DNA of 64,000 nt from Kribbella sp. VKM Ac-2569. Lineage in GTDB: Bacteria; Actinomycetota; Actinomycetes; Propionibacteriales; Kribbellaceae. Positions 8,546 to 17,114 of the stretch are shown here, in pieces. How positions within the stretch are numbered: position 1 is the first letter of the stretch; the number at the start of each line of letters is the position of its first letter. Made by a program: the position numbers and the translations under genes. The DNA lies in contig NZ_SGXJ01000004.1 in NCBI RefSeq assembly GCF_004216905.1, forward strand, positions 1-64,000, given 5' to 3'. The notes beneath the pieces were generated by a model. That model ran no database searches. It was not told where the DNA came from and worked only from the letters and a program-made list of their open reading frames with translations.

Positions 8546-9054
8546 TGACGGAACAGTTTCGGGTCGACCCACCGACGGTCGCCGACGAGCGGGTACTGCT
8601 GCAGGGATTCCTCGACTACCACCGCGGAACGCTGCTGTGGAAACTCTCCGGGCTCACGGACGAGCAGCTCGTCCAGCGCGCCGTGGAGCCGGCCAGTATG
8701 TCGTTGATCGGACTCGTGCGGCACCTGAGCGAGGTCGAGAAGTACTGGTTCCATCGCGCCCTGGCCGGCCACGACTCGCCCCCGAAGTACTGGAGTGCCG
8801 AGTTCCCCGACGGTGACTTCGACCACGTCGATCCGGCGGTCGTCGCGGAGGACCTCGAGGACTTCCGCCAGATCATCAAGACCTCGGACGCGCTGGCCGC
8901 GAACTACTCGCTGGACGACACGTTCTACCGCCCCGGCCAGGAACCGCTGCACTCCGTGCGCTACCTCTACATCCACATGATCGAGGAGTACGCCCGCCAC
9001 AACGGCCACGCCGACCTCCTCCGCCAACGCCTGGACGGCGCCACCGGCGAGTAG
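8545..9054 (+). CDS. DinB/DUF664 family protein
   Basis: A 169-residue four-helix-bundle protein of the DinB superfamily (DUF664 branch). Actinobacterial members are putative metal- and thiol-dependent transferases. Histidines that may bind metal are visible in L-V-R-H-L-S-E-V-E-K-Y-W-F and near the C-terminus in H-M-I-E-E-Y-A-R-H-N-G-H-A-D, the signature of this branch. The GTG start follows a candidate leaderless promoter. The gene stands alone, convergent with the TetR gene that begins 3 bp after its stop on the other strand. Confidence 0.85.
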   Translation: MTEQFRVDPPTVADERVLLQGFLDYHRGTLLWKLSGLTDEQLVQRAVEPASMSLIGLVRHLSEVEKYWFHRALAGHDSPPKYWSAEFPDGDFDHVDPAVVAEDLEDFRQIIKTSDALAANYSLDDTFYRPGQEPLHSVRYLYIHMIEEYARHNGHADLLRQRLDGATGE

Positions 9055-9057
9055 GTC

Positions 9058-9750
9058 CTACGGCTTGATCGAGTTGATCAGGCCGACGATGTCATTGGTG
9101 ACGCCTCGGACGCCGGGGATGCGGGTCAGGCGGAGCAGGCGATCCACGAGCGGGACGGCGCGGTCGATCAGGGCACGGCTTCGGCGGACGTCCTCGGACT
9201 GGTCGTGGACCCAGAACAGGACCACGCCCATCTGGAGCAGCCAGAGCAGTTCGGGGAGTTCGGCCTTGAGATCGGCGGCCAACTTCAGGTCGGAGCCGTC
9301 GATGACCCGCCGGAAGATCTCCACACTCGCGTCCCTCGCCGGCCGGGATTCCTCGCTGAACGGCGACAACGGGCTGCGCGGATCGGCCGCCGTCTTGAAG
9401 AGCGTGCCGGCGAACTCGTGGTACGGCGCGGACACGTCCAGCCAGGTCCGCAGTACGCCGGCCAAGCGCGGCACGAACGCCTTCTCGGTCGCGAGAATCG
9501 GCTCGACCGCCTCGCGGTGCTGGTCCTGCAGCAGGTCGTAGTACGCCTGCATGAGGTGGTCCTTGGAACCGTAGTAGTAGTACGCGTTCCCCACCGACAC
9601 GCCCGCCTCGTTGGCGATCGCGCGCATCGTGGTCTTCCCGTACCCCTGCTCCCGGAACAACCGCAACGCGGTCGACAGGATCAGCTCACGCGTCTGCTCA
9701 CCCTTCGCGGTCGCACTGTCCGTCACACCCGTCAGCGTAATCACCTCCAC
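9058..9750 (-). CDS. TetR-family repressor
   Basis: Transcription factor of up to 230 residues with an N-terminal TetR helix-turn-helix (I-L-S-T-A-L-R-L-F-R-E-Q-G-Y-G-K-T-T-M-R, then V-S-V-G-N-A-Y-Y-Y-Y-G-S-K). The listed start is a GTG at 9750 that overlaps the upstream gene by 53 bp; a GTG at 9726 would give a more usual short N-terminus. It is third in a minus-strand operon behind a membrane protein and a DCC protein. Two TTGAAC-type palindromes at the head of that operon are its likely operators, giving autoregulation and control of the divergent amidohydrolase. Confidence 0.85.
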   Translation of the reverse strand: MEVITLTGVTDSATAKGEQTRELILSTALRLFREQGYGKTTMRAIANEAGVSVGNAYYYYGSKDHLMQAYYDLLQDQHREAVEPILATEKAFVPRLAGVLRTWLDVSAPYHEFAGTLFKTAADPRSPLSPFSEESRPARDASVEIFRRVIDGSDLKLAADLKAELPELLWLLQMGVVLFWVHDQSEDVRRSRALIDRAVPLVDRLLRLTRIPGVRGVTNDIVGLINSIKP

Positions 9751-10108
9751 TCAACCGCCGCAGCCCCGCCGCCGCCTGAACGATCGCCCGCGCCACCGGC
9801 CGCATCGCCGGGCTGGCCAGTCGTACGGCGGTGTGCCGGTGCTCCCCCGTGGCCCACAGACACACGATCCAGGCGCGATCGCCGATGTACACGGACCCGT
9901 CGTCGGCGATCACGGTCACGTCCCGCAGCGTCGCGTCATGATCCAGCGCGGGGTAGAGCGTCCGCGCATCCGTCGACCCCGCCGCGACGAACCGCAGACG
10001 CACCACCCCGCCGTACCCGTCCGGCGCCGGGTGCTGTGCCGCCAGCCAGTCCTTGAAGCGGCGGCACATTCCGCAGTGGGCGTCGTACAGAACCGTCAAC
10101 TCACGCAC
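9698..10108 (-). CDS. DCC-family thiol-disulfide oxidoreductase-like protein (DUF393)
   Basis: A 136-residue protein starting with L-Y-D-A-H-C-G-M-C, the Y-D-x-x-C-x-x-C motif of the DCC/DUF393 family, predicted to have a thioredoxin-like fold and redox-active cysteines. The length is usual. It lies 13 bp after the membrane protein gene and overlaps the TetR gene, so the three form one operon; pairing with a small membrane protein suggests a membrane-linked redox role, which is inference. Confidence 0.8.
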   Translation of the reverse strand: MRELTVLYDAHCGMCRRFKDWLAAQHPAPDGYGGVVRLRFVAAGSTDARTLYPALDHDATLRDVTVIADDGSVYIGDRAWIVCLWATGEHRHTAVRLASPAMRPVARAIVQAAAGLRRLSGGDYADGCDGQCDREG

Positions 10109-10121
10109 GGCCGGGCGGCCG

Positions 10122-10553
10122 TCAATATCCGTACCGGGCGGCCTGCTCGGTCATCGTGACCGGCTGGATGTTGTCGTTCGGCGGCACCGGCGGACGGGTC
10201 ATGCTGTCGAGCCGGCTCCGGGTCCGGATCTTGTTGAAGATCCACACGTTCGTCAGGTGCACCACCCCGAGCACCAGCATCACGATCCCGAGCTTCACGC
10301 TGAGCTGCTCGAACACCCCGCTCGCGTCCTCCACCGGGCTCTCGCTGCGCAGGAACAGCGTCACGAACCCGAGGTTGATCAGGTAGAACCCGACCACCAG
10401 CAACCGGTTCACCGCGTCGGCGAACTCGGCGTTGCCGTGGAACACGTCGACCAGGAAGATCCGCCCGTTCCGGCTCAGAGTCCGCGCCACCCAGATCGTC
10501 AGCGGCACCGCGATCAGCAGGTAGACCAGGTACGTCGTGACTGTCATGTCCAT
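10122..10553 (-). CDS. small four-helix integral membrane protein
   Basis: A protein of about 143 residues with hydrophobic segments near residues 5-20, 45-65 and 85-105 and a hydrophilic C-terminal tail. I do not recognise a functional family; similar proteins occur beside DUF393 genes in actinobacteria. The ATG at 10553 is preferred to the GTG at 10565, which would sit almost against the operator. First gene of the membrane protein-DCC-TetR operon. Confidence 0.7.
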   Translation of the reverse strand: MDMTVTTYLVYLLIAVPLTIWVARTLSRNGRIFLVDVFHGNAEFADAVNRLLVVGFYLINLGFVTLFLRSESPVEDASGVFEQLSVKLGIVMLVLGVVHLTNVWIFNKIRTRSRLDSMTRPPVPPNDNIQPVTMTEQAARYGY

Positions 10554-10567
10554 CTCTATCCCCACTC

Positions 10568-10581
10568 TTGAACACGTTCAA
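10568..10581. promoter_or_regulatory. TetR operator, imperfect palindrome
   Basis: TTGAACACGTTCAA has 5-bp perfect arms around an imperfect centre. It lies 15 bp upstream of the membrane protein start, where a bound repressor would block the minus-strand promoter. Its partner site is 44 bp away, about four helical turns. Confidence 0.6.
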
Positions 10582-10611
10582 CTCTTCCGGTTCTGACCGT
10601 ACGCCGCTCTT

Positions 10612-10625
10612 TTGAACATGTTCAA
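10612..10625. promoter_or_regulatory. TetR operator, perfect 14-bp palindrome
   Basis: TTGAACATGTTCAA reads the same on both strands. It is upstream of the amidohydrolase and matches the site at 10568 in 12 of 14 bases, so one TetR dimer type could control both divergent transcripts. Confidence 0.7.
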
Positions 10626-10672
10626 GTCAGATGTCACGTGATCTGGATCTCGCCTGGGTCAGAATGGCGACC

Positions 10673-11710
10673 ATGACGACCTGGGTCTTCGAAGGAACCG
10701 TTCTTCCCTCCGGCGACACCGCACGCCTGACGTTCGGTCAGGACCCGTCCGGCGAGCAGTTGCCCGGGCGGTACGCCGTACCGGGTCTGGTCGACTCGCA
10801 CTGTCACCTGACGCTGGCGGCCGGCCCGAACGGGCCCGTCCTGCGCGGCGCGGACTTCGCCGCCGAGCGACTCGGGGAGCTGGCCGACGCCGGGGTGAGC
10901 GCGGTTCGAGACGTCGGCGGGAACCGCGAGGTCACCCTCGAACTCGCCCGGACCGCGGACCCGGATCGCCCGCTCGTCCTCGCTGCCGGCCGGTTCCTCG
11001 CCCCGAACGGCCGGTACTTCCCGGACGCGTACGAGCCGGTCGACCCGGAGGACCTGCTGACCGCGGTCGAGGCCGAGATCGCCGACGGCGCGACCTGGCT
11101 GAAACTGGTCGGCGACTTCCCGGAGGTCGGCCCGGACGGCCCGATCCGCGGCAGCAAGGTCAGCCCGTCGTACGACATCGAGGTGGTCGAGGCGATGGTC
11201 GAGCTGGCCCACTCCCGCAACGTCCGCGTCGCCGCGCACGTCAACACCGACCACGTCAGCGAGCTGATCCGGGTCGGCATCGACTCGGTCGAGCACGGTA
11301 CGGCGCTCACCGAGCAGGACCTGCAGGCGCTCGGCGCCCGGGGCGGCGCGTGGACGCCGACGCTCTGCGCCTCCGTCACGCCGAGCCCCGACGAGACCCC
11401 GGAGCGCAAGGCCCGGCGCGAAGAACGGTCGGCGTACCTCGCGTCGATCCTCCCGCTCGCCGAGCGGTACGGCGTCCGTGTGCTGACCGGATCCGACGTG
11501 GTCGGCACCGTCGCCGCCGAGATCGACCAGCTCGTCCGACACGGGCTGACCGTCGAGCAGGCGATCACCGCGGCCTCGACCGGCGCGCAGGACTTTCTCG
11601 GGCTGAGCGGCGCCGGCAACCTCGTCACGTACGACGTGGATCCGCGCGCGCATCCCGGCGTACTCGCGACTCCGTCCGCGGTCGTTCTCAACCACCGGCG
11701 GATCTCGTGA
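10673..11710 (+). CDS. amidohydrolase family protein
   Basis: Metal-dependent cyclic amidohydrolase (imidazolonepropionase-like) of about 345 residues. The ligands appear in order: D-S-H-C-H-L after the first strand, the candidate carboxylated Lys in T-W-L-K-L-V, H in A-A-H-V-N, E-H-G-T, and T-G-S-D-V near the C-terminus. The substrate is not evident. Starts at 10664 and 10673 are both possible; neither has a clear ribosome site. It is preceded by a perfect TetR palindrome, and its stop overlaps the next start (GTGA), which implies coupled translation. Confidence 0.8.
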   Translation: MTTWVFEGTVLPSGDTARLTFGQDPSGEQLPGRYAVPGLVDSHCHLTLAAGPNGPVLRGADFAAERLGELADAGVSAVRDVGGNREVTLELARTADPDRPLVLAAGRFLAPNGRYFPDAYEPVDPEDLLTAVEAEIADGATWLKLVGDFPEVGPDGPIRGSKVSPSYDIEVVEAMVELAHSRNVRVAAHVNTDHVSELIRVGIDSVEHGTALTEQDLQALGARGGAWTPTLCASVTPSPDETPERKARREERSAYLASILPLAERYGVRVLTGSDVVGTVAAEIDQLVRHGLTVEQAITAASTGAQDFLGLSGAGNLVTYDVDPRAHPGVLATPSAVVLNHRRIS

Positions 11711-12066
11711 AGGAGAAGGATCTCGATCGCTGGGTCGACAGGTACCGGAAGGCGTGGGAGAGCAACGATCCCAAGGATGTCGCCGCGCTCTGGACCGAGG
11801 ACGCCACCTGGTACCGGCGGCCCGACGAGGACCCCGTGACCGGCCGGGACGCGATCGTGGCGGTCTGGCTCGAGATCGCCGACGCGCCCGGCGAGACGAC
11901 GTTCGAGTACGAGGTGCTCGGGTTCGGGGACGGCGTCGCGTTCGTCCGCGGCTGGACGACGTACCTGACCAATCCGCCGGGCGAGTTCAGCAACCTCTGG
12001 GTGATCCGGCTGGAGAAGGATCGCGCGTACGAGTTCACCGAGTGGTGGATGGAGAAGCCGCGCTGA
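11707..12066 (+). CDS. SnoaL/NTF2-like protein
   Basis: A 119-residue cone-shaped NTF2-fold protein of the SnoaL-like type: W-V-D-R-Y-R-K-A-W-E-S-N-D at the N-terminus, then L-W-T-E-D-A-T-W and G-R-D-A-I-V. Such proteins bind or isomerise small hydrophobic ligands. The GTG start at 11707 shares bases with the stop of the amidohydrolase, so both genes belong to one unit. A longer in-frame reading to 11350 runs inside the amidohydrolase and is rejected. Confidence 0.8.
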   Translation: MKEKDLDRWVDRYRKAWESNDPKDVAALWTEDATWYRRPDEDPVTGRDAIVAVWLEIADAPGETTFEYEVLGFGDGVAFVRGWTTYLTNPPGEFSNLWVIRLEKDRAYEFTEWWMEKPR

Positions 12067-12211
12067 GCTAGGCTGCCGGAAGGCGCTTCAGGGTGCCACC
12101 GGTCCGCGGGAAGGGCTCAGCCCACCTGGACGATCGCTGTGGTGTGGCACCAGTTCACCTCCTTTCTCGCCTGACGATGCGGACAGCAGGCTCGTAGAGA
12201 GGAGGTCGGCG

Positions 12212-13654
12212 ATGCCGACCCGAAATCTTCCGAACGACCCGCACCTTGACCACCTGCGCGGTCAGGCAAAGACCCTGCTCAAAGGCGTCCGCGCCGGTGA
12301 GAGCGCAGCGCTCGCACTGGCCGCCGAGTTCCATCCCGTGCAGACGCTGGCGGACGCGCAGCTGGTGATCGCGCGCAGCTACGGATTCCCCAGCTGGCCG
12401 CGGATCGTGCGGCATCTCGAGCTAGTGGACCGCTACAGCCGCTCACCCCACCGGCAATCCGTCGGTGGCCCGCTCGACACTCCCGAGCAACGCGCCGACG
12501 AGTTCCTCCGCCTCGCGACCTTGCACTACGGGCAGGACGATCCGGCCCGGCAACAGTCCGCGCGCGAGCTTCTGAATCGATACCCGGAGATTGCCCAGAG
12601 CAACATCTACACCCAGGTCGTGGCCGGCGACCTGAACGGCGTACGGGCGAATCTCGCGCAGGCGAGCACCGAAGGCGGACCGTACCGCTGGGAACCGCTC
12701 CTCTACCTCACGTACAACCGCCTCGACGCACCGAATCAGATCGAGATCGCCCGCCTACTGATCGAAAACGGCGCCGATCCGAACGCCGGCTACCTCTGGC
12801 AGGGCCTGCCGTCACCGTTCACCGCGCTCACCGGCGTCTTCGGCCGCGGCGAAGGCGATCAGCCACCGCACTCACACCGCGTCGAGCTGGCACGACTCCT
12901 CCTCGACGCCGGTGCCGATCCGAACGACAGCCAGACCATGTACAACTGCGGTCCCGGCTGTCCCCCGCCGTACGACGACGTGCACCTGGAACTCCTGCTG
13001 GAGTACGGATTGGGTCGCGGCGACGGCGGCCCGTGGCACGAACGGATGACGACCGCGCACCCGACCCCGCAGCAACTGCTCGAGGACGAACTGGTCTTCG
13101 CGTCCTGGGCCGGCCTGCTGCACAGAGCCGAACTGGTACTTGCCCAAGGCATCGATCCGGAGGGCGTCGGGACCAGGCACCCGGTGTTCGGCGGCCATCG
13201 CCCTTACGAATTGGCCGCCGTACAAGGGCACACCGAGATCGCGGAACTGCTCCGGGCCCGAGGCGCCGCGCCGCTGGACGAGATCCATGAGGTGTACGCC
13301 GCGGCGATGCGCGGTGAGACACCGGACGTCGACGCCGACCTGGCCGCACGCGCGGTCGCCCGCACCCCGCACCTTCCCGTTCGCGCCGCCGAGGTCGGCC
13401 GGGCGGTGGCGATGGAACCGTTGCAGCGGCTCGGATACGACCTGAGCCGGGTCTCGGGCGGTGCGGCGCCGATCCACCGCGCCGCGCTCAACGGTCATCT
13501 GGAGACGGTGAGGAAGCTGATCGAACTGGGCGCCGACCCGGGAGTACGCGACCCCAACTACAACGGGAACGCTCTGGGCTGGGCCGAGCACAATCACCAG
13601 CAAGCGGTGATCGACTACCTCAAGGGCTTACCGCAAGGAACAGGAACGCACTGA
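12212..13654 (+). CDS. ankyrin-repeat protein
   Basis: A 480-residue soluble protein with ankyrin repeats, the clearest being A-R-L-L-I-E-N-G-A-D-P-N (about 185), A-R-L-L-L-D-A-G-A-D-P-N (about 230), the repeat around L-A-A-V-Q-G-H-T-E-I-A-E-L-L-R-A-R-G-A (about 340) and V-R-K-L-I-E-L-G-A-D-P-G (about 440). The first 70 residues form a helical domain common to this actinobacterial group. No signal peptide. A strong ribosome site (GAGAGGAGG) supports the ATG at 12212. A role in protein binding is all that can be said. Its end overlaps the convergent antiporter gene by 35 bp. Confidence 0.85.
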   Translation: MPTRNLPNDPHLDHLRGQAKTLLKGVRAGESAALALAAEFHPVQTLADAQLVIARSYGFPSWPRIVRHLELVDRYSRSPHRQSVGGPLDTPEQRADEFLRLATLHYGQDDPARQQSARELLNRYPEIAQSNIYTQVVAGDLNGVRANLAQASTEGGPYRWEPLLYLTYNRLDAPNQIEIARLLIENGADPNAGYLWQGLPSPFTALTGVFGRGEGDQPPHSHRVELARLLLDAGADPNDSQTMYNCGPGCPPPYDDVHLELLLEYGLGRGDGGPWHERMTTAHPTPQQLLEDELVFASWAGLLHRAELVLAQGIDPEGVGTRHPVFGGHRPYELAAVQGHTEIAELLRARGAAPLDEIHEVYAAAMRGETPDVDADLAARAVARTPHLPVRAAEVGRAVAMEPLQRLGYDLSRVSGGAAPIHRAALNGHLETVRKLIELGADPGVRDPNYNGNALGWAEHNHQQAVIDYLKGLPQGTGTH

Positions 13655-14723
13655 ACACCGCGAGGTGAACGGCGCCCTGCAGCAACGTCGCCCGGCCGGT
13701 CGAGAGGGTGAACATGCCGGTCACGACCGTCAGCGCGAACAGCACCAGCTCCTTGCCACCGAGCCCGAGGATGAGCGGTCCGTCCAGCCAGATGGAGGCG
13801 ATCGCGATCGCGGGGATGGTCAGACCGATGCTGGCGAGCGCTGAGCCGAGCGCCAGGTTGACGCTGGTCTGGAGACGGTTCCGCAGTGCCGCGCGTACTG
13901 CGGCAACCGTCTCCGGCAGCAACACGAGCAGCGCGATCACGACACCGACGACCGCCAGCGGGGCCCCGGCCGACTCCACCGCGGACTCGAGCTTCGGCGA
14001 CACGGTCTTCGCGAGTCCGACCACCGCGATCAGGCAGACGAACAGCAGCCCGAGACTCAGCAGCGCGGTCTTCCCGCTCGGCGCGGCCGCGTGGTGGTCC
14101 TCGTCCTCGTCGACGTCACCGTCCGGAGCGACCGGCAGGAAGTAGTCCCGGTGCCGGATCGTCTGGATGAACACGAACACGCCGTACATCACCAGCGACG
14201 TCACCCCCGCGAACGCCAGCTGCGCCGAGCTGAACTGCGGCCCCTCCGCGCTCGTCGTGAATGTCGGCAGCACCAAGCTCAGCGTGACCAGCGCGGTCGT
14301 CACCGAGAGCGCGGAGTACGACGCCTGCACCCGGAACTCCTGCACGCGATGCCGCAGCGAGCCGACAACCAACGCCAGCCCGAGGATCCCGTTGCAGGTG
14401 ATCATCACCGCGGCGAACACGGTGTCCCGGGCCAGCGACGCGGCCTTGTCGCCGCCCGACGCCATCAGCGTGACGATCAGCGCGACCTCGATGATCGTGA
14501 CTGCGAGCGCGAGGATCAGCGTGCCGAACGGTTCGCCGACACGGTGCGCGACGACCTCCGCGTGGTGCACGGCGGCGATGACCGCGGCACCGAGACCGAG
14601 ACAGACCAGGATCAGCAGGACCGCGCCCAGGTTGCGATGCCAGGTCCCGAGCAGGACGACGAAGGCGAGCGGCGGCACGGCCAACGTCCAGCGCGGCAGC
14701 CCTTGGATCACGGAGTTTGTCAT
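13620..14723 (-). CDS. cation/proton antiporter (CaCA family, ChaA-like)
   Basis: Membrane antiporter of 367 residues with about 11 hydrophobic segments. The two inverted CaCA repeats are marked by G-E-P-F-G-T-L-I-L-A-L-A-V-T-I-I-E (about 70-90) and a later L-A-L-G-S-A-L-A-S-I-G-L-T-I-P (about 295). A hydrophilic acid- and His-rich loop (D-G-D-V-D-E-D-E-D-H-H) near residue 210 splits the halves and may sense cations. Expected to exchange Ca2+, Na+ or K+ for H+. The ATG at 14723 is preferred to a TTG two codons upstream. Confidence 0.87.
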   Translation of the reverse strand: MTNSVIQGLPRWTLAVPPLAFVVLLGTWHRNLGAVLLILVCLGLGAAVIAAVHHAEVVAHRVGEPFGTLILALAVTIIEVALIVTLMASGGDKAASLARDTVFAAVMITCNGILGLALVVGSLRHRVQEFRVQASYSALSVTTALVTLSLVLPTFTTSAEGPQFSSAQLAFAGVTSLVMYGVFVFIQTIRHRDYFLPVAPDGDVDEDEDHHAAAPSGKTALLSLGLLFVCLIAVVGLAKTVSPKLESAVESAGAPLAVVGVVIALLVLLPETVAAVRAALRNRLQTSVNLALGSALASIGLTIPAIAIASIWLDGPLILGLGGKELVLFALTVVTGMFTLSTGRATLLQGAVHLAVFSAFLFLAVSP

Positions 14724-14788
14724 CCTCAAACAGCCTATCGGGAATCCCCCTTGGCAACCGGCGAACCGTGGGTGATGCTTCTCGCAAG

Positions 14789-15295
14789 ATGACTGTTGAA
14801 ATCAGGGACGCGACCGCTGACGACTGGCCGGCCATCTGGCCGTTCTTCCACGAGATCGTCACCGCCCGCGAGACGTACACGTACGACCCGGCGCTCACCG
14901 AGGAGCAGGCGCGCGGGCTCTGGATGTCGCCGTCCAGCTCGCCGCTGGCGCGGACCACCGTCGCGGTCGATGCCGACGGCACCGTTCTCGGCAGCGCGAA
15001 CATGTACCCGAACCGTCCAGGGCCCGGCGCGCACGTGGCCAGCGCGAGCTTCATGGTCGACGGGAAGGCCCGCGGCCAGGGCGTCGGCCGGCTGCTCTGC
15101 GAGGACATGATCGCGTGGGCCGGCCGTTCCGGGTTCCGCTCGATCCAGTTCAACGCGGTCGTCGAGACCAACGAACCCGCCGTACGTCTCTGGCAGTCCC
15201 TCGGCTTCCGCATCGCCGGCACCGTCCCGGGAGCCTTCGACCACCCAACGCTCGGGTACGTCGGCCTGCACGTGATGTACCGCCCGCTGCCATGA
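14789..15295 (+). CDS. GNAT-family N-acetyltransferase
   Basis: A 168-residue GCN5-related acetyltransferase: N-terminal V-E-I-R-D-A-T-A-D-D-W, the acetyl-CoA loop G-Q-G-V-G-R-L-L and the C-terminal L-W-Q-S-L-G-F-R. It is closest in style to phosphinothricin or amino-acid acetyltransferases, without enough to name a substrate. The in-frame extension to 14717 overlaps the divergent antiporter start and is unlikely. Its stop overlaps the next start as ATGA. Confidence 0.85.
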   Translation: MTVEIRDATADDWPAIWPFFHEIVTARETYTYDPALTEEQARGLWMSPSSSPLARTTVAVDADGTVLGSANMYPNRPGPGAHVASASFMVDGKARGQGVGRLLCEDMIAWAGRSGFRSIQFNAVVETNEPAVRLWQSLGFRIAGTVPGAFDHPTLGYVGLHVMYRPLP

Positions 15296-16146
15296 GTAGG
15301 GCCCGCCGGATGTGGAAGGCCCTCGAGCCGTACCACGCGATCACGTACTTCTCCCCCGAGACGCGGAAGGCGACCGACGCGCTCGGGCTGAAGGGCGGGT
15401 GGATGAGCTACTTCGGCTGCCGCGCGGCGCCTCTCGGCTCGGTCGGCCCGGAGATCGTGGCCGCGATGTTCTACAACTTCCACCCGGCGATGGTCGCGCG
15501 ATCACTCCCGGACGCGTGGAGCTACGCCACTCCGGCCCAGCTCCTCGAGGCGCGTTTGACGGCTGTGGACAACGCCGTACGTCGGCTGTTCCCGGACTCT
15601 GATTTCGAGCGGGCAGCCTTCGCTCGGGCGGCCGAGCTGGGGCGGCGTGCGGCGGAGCTCGCACCAGTCGCGGGACGGCCGATCGCGGCGGCGAACGCTG
15701 CGCTGGAGTGGCCGGACGAGCCCCACCTGGTGCTCTGGCAGACGACCACGATTCTGCGGGAATCACGGGGTGACGGGCATGTCGCGGCGCTCGTCGCTGC
15801 CGGCCTCAGCCCGTGCCAGGCGCTGGTGACGCTCTCCACGGCGGGTGGACCGTCGAAGGAGGTCTTCCAGCTCAACCGGCGGTGGAGCGATGAGGAATGG
15901 TCGGCCGCCTCAGAAGACCTGCGAAGTCGTGGCCTGCTGGACGCCGATGGAAGGCTCACCGAGAGCGGGCGCGCGTTGCGGCAGCAGGTGGAGGACACCA
16001 CGGACTCGTTGGCGGATCAGGGCTGGCGAGCACTGGGCGACGAGCTGAGTGCCGAGTTGCACGATCTCGTTCGTCCGCTGAGCGCCGTACTGATGTCGGA
16101 GGGGGTGATCCCGCCGGACAATCCGATGGCTATGCGCTGGGACTGA
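15292..16146 (+). CDS. SCO6745-family protein
   Basis: A 284-residue soluble protein of an actinobacterial family known by SCO6745. The N-terminus (L-E-P-Y-H-A-I-T-Y-F-S-P-E), a G-G-W-M-S-Y-F-G-C-R-A-A-P-L-G segment near 40-55 and a C-terminal part shaped like a winged helix (L-R-S-R-G-L-L-D-A-D-G-R-L-T) are its marks. No biochemical function is known to me. Translation is coupled to the GNAT gene through the ATGA overlap. Confidence 0.75.
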   Translation: MSRARRMWKALEPYHAITYFSPETRKATDALGLKGGWMSYFGCRAAPLGSVGPEIVAAMFYNFHPAMVARSLPDAWSYATPAQLLEARLTAVDNAVRRLFPDSDFERAAFARAAELGRRAAELAPVAGRPIAAANAALEWPDEPHLVLWQTTTILRESRGDGHVAALVAAGLSPCQALVTLSTAGGPSKEVFQLNRRWSDEEWSAASEDLRSRGLLDADGRLTESGRALRQQVEDTTDSLADQGWRALGDELSAELHDLVRPLSAVLMSEGVIPPDNPMAMRWD

Positions 16147-16153
16147 CCCGAGC

Positions 16154-17041
16154 TCACGACGGACGAAGGCCGGCCTCGGCTGCACGAAGCACCGCGGCCG
16201 TGAGCGCGTCGAGGACATCGGACTCGAGCTTCCAGTGCTGCCAGTACAGCGGTACGTCGATGTACTTGCCTGGAGCAACTTCCACCAGGCGGCCGGCGGC
16301 CAGCTCGGGCCCGGCCACCTGATCCTCGATCATCCCCCAGCCGAGCCCGATCCGGACCGCTTCATGGAACGGCGCGGATGCCGGGATCGCATGCAACGGC
16401 GGATCGAGCTTCCGCCGGGTGACCTTGCGGACCAGCCGGTGCTGCAGTACGTCCTTCTCGTTGAACACCACCATCGGAGCCTCGGCGAGCGCCTCGGGCA
16501 GTGGCTTCCCGGCGAGCCAGCGTTCGGCGTACTCCGGGGTGGCCAGCGGCAGGTACCGCATCTTTCCGAGGCGTACGACGCGGCAGCCCTGGACCGGTCG
16601 CGGGTCCGCGGTCACCGCCGCCAGAACCGTGCCGTTGCGGAGGTACTCCGCCGAGTGTTCCTCGTCCTCCTGGTGCACCAGGAACCGGGCGTGGTGGGTC
16701 CGGGACAGGTCGAGCATCGCGGGCAGGAACCAGTTGTTGAGCGAGTCCGCGTTCACCGCGATCGGGATCCGCTGCGCGTCGACCGTTCCGCGGACGGCGG
16801 CAATCGCCTCCAATTCGAGCAGCGAGACCTGGCGGGCGAGCCGGAGCAAGGCGGCACCCGCCGCGGTCGCTCGCGCCGGCTTGCCGCGCATCACCACGAC
16901 CTGACCGAGTCGGCTCTCCAACGCCTTGATCCGTTGGCTGACCGCGGACGGGGTCACGCGCAGTCGCCGGGCCGCGGCGTCGAAGCTGCCTTCGTCGAGC
17001 ACGGCCACGAACGTCTCGAGCTGCACGGAGTCGAACTGCAT
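16154..17041 (-). CDS. lysG: LysR-type regulator of the ArgP/LysG group
   Basis: Transcription factor of 295 residues with an N-terminal LysR helix-turn-helix (L-E-T-F-V-A-V-L-D-E-G-S-F, then V-T-P-S-A-V-S-Q-R-I-K-A-L-E) and a ligand-binding domain. Length and position match LysG/ArgP, which senses basic amino acids. It is divergent from a LysE-type exporter, the classical arrangement in which LysG switches on export when lysine or arginine accumulates. The intergenic stretch holds CAATCC at 17049 and GGATTG at 17080 as a loose inverted pair. Confidence 0.9.
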   Translation of the reverse strand: MQFDSVQLETFVAVLDEGSFDAAARRLRVTPSAVSQRIKALESRLGQVVVMRGKPARATAAGAALLRLARQVSLLELEAIAAVRGTVDAQRIPIAVNADSLNNWFLPAMLDLSRTHHARFLVHQEDEEHSAEYLRNGTVLAAVTADPRPVQGCRVVRLGKMRYLPLATPEYAERWLAGKPLPEALAEAPMVVFNEKDVLQHRLVRKVTRRKLDPPLHAIPASAPFHEAVRIGLGWGMIEDQVAGPELAAGRLVEVAPGKYIDVPLYWQHWKLESDVLDALTAAVLRAAEAGLRPS

Positions 17042-17114
17042 GATGAAGCAATCCTAATGGTGCATCAGAATCTTTAGCTGGATTGAAGCCGTGCGCCTGC
17101 TTACCGTCGAAGAC

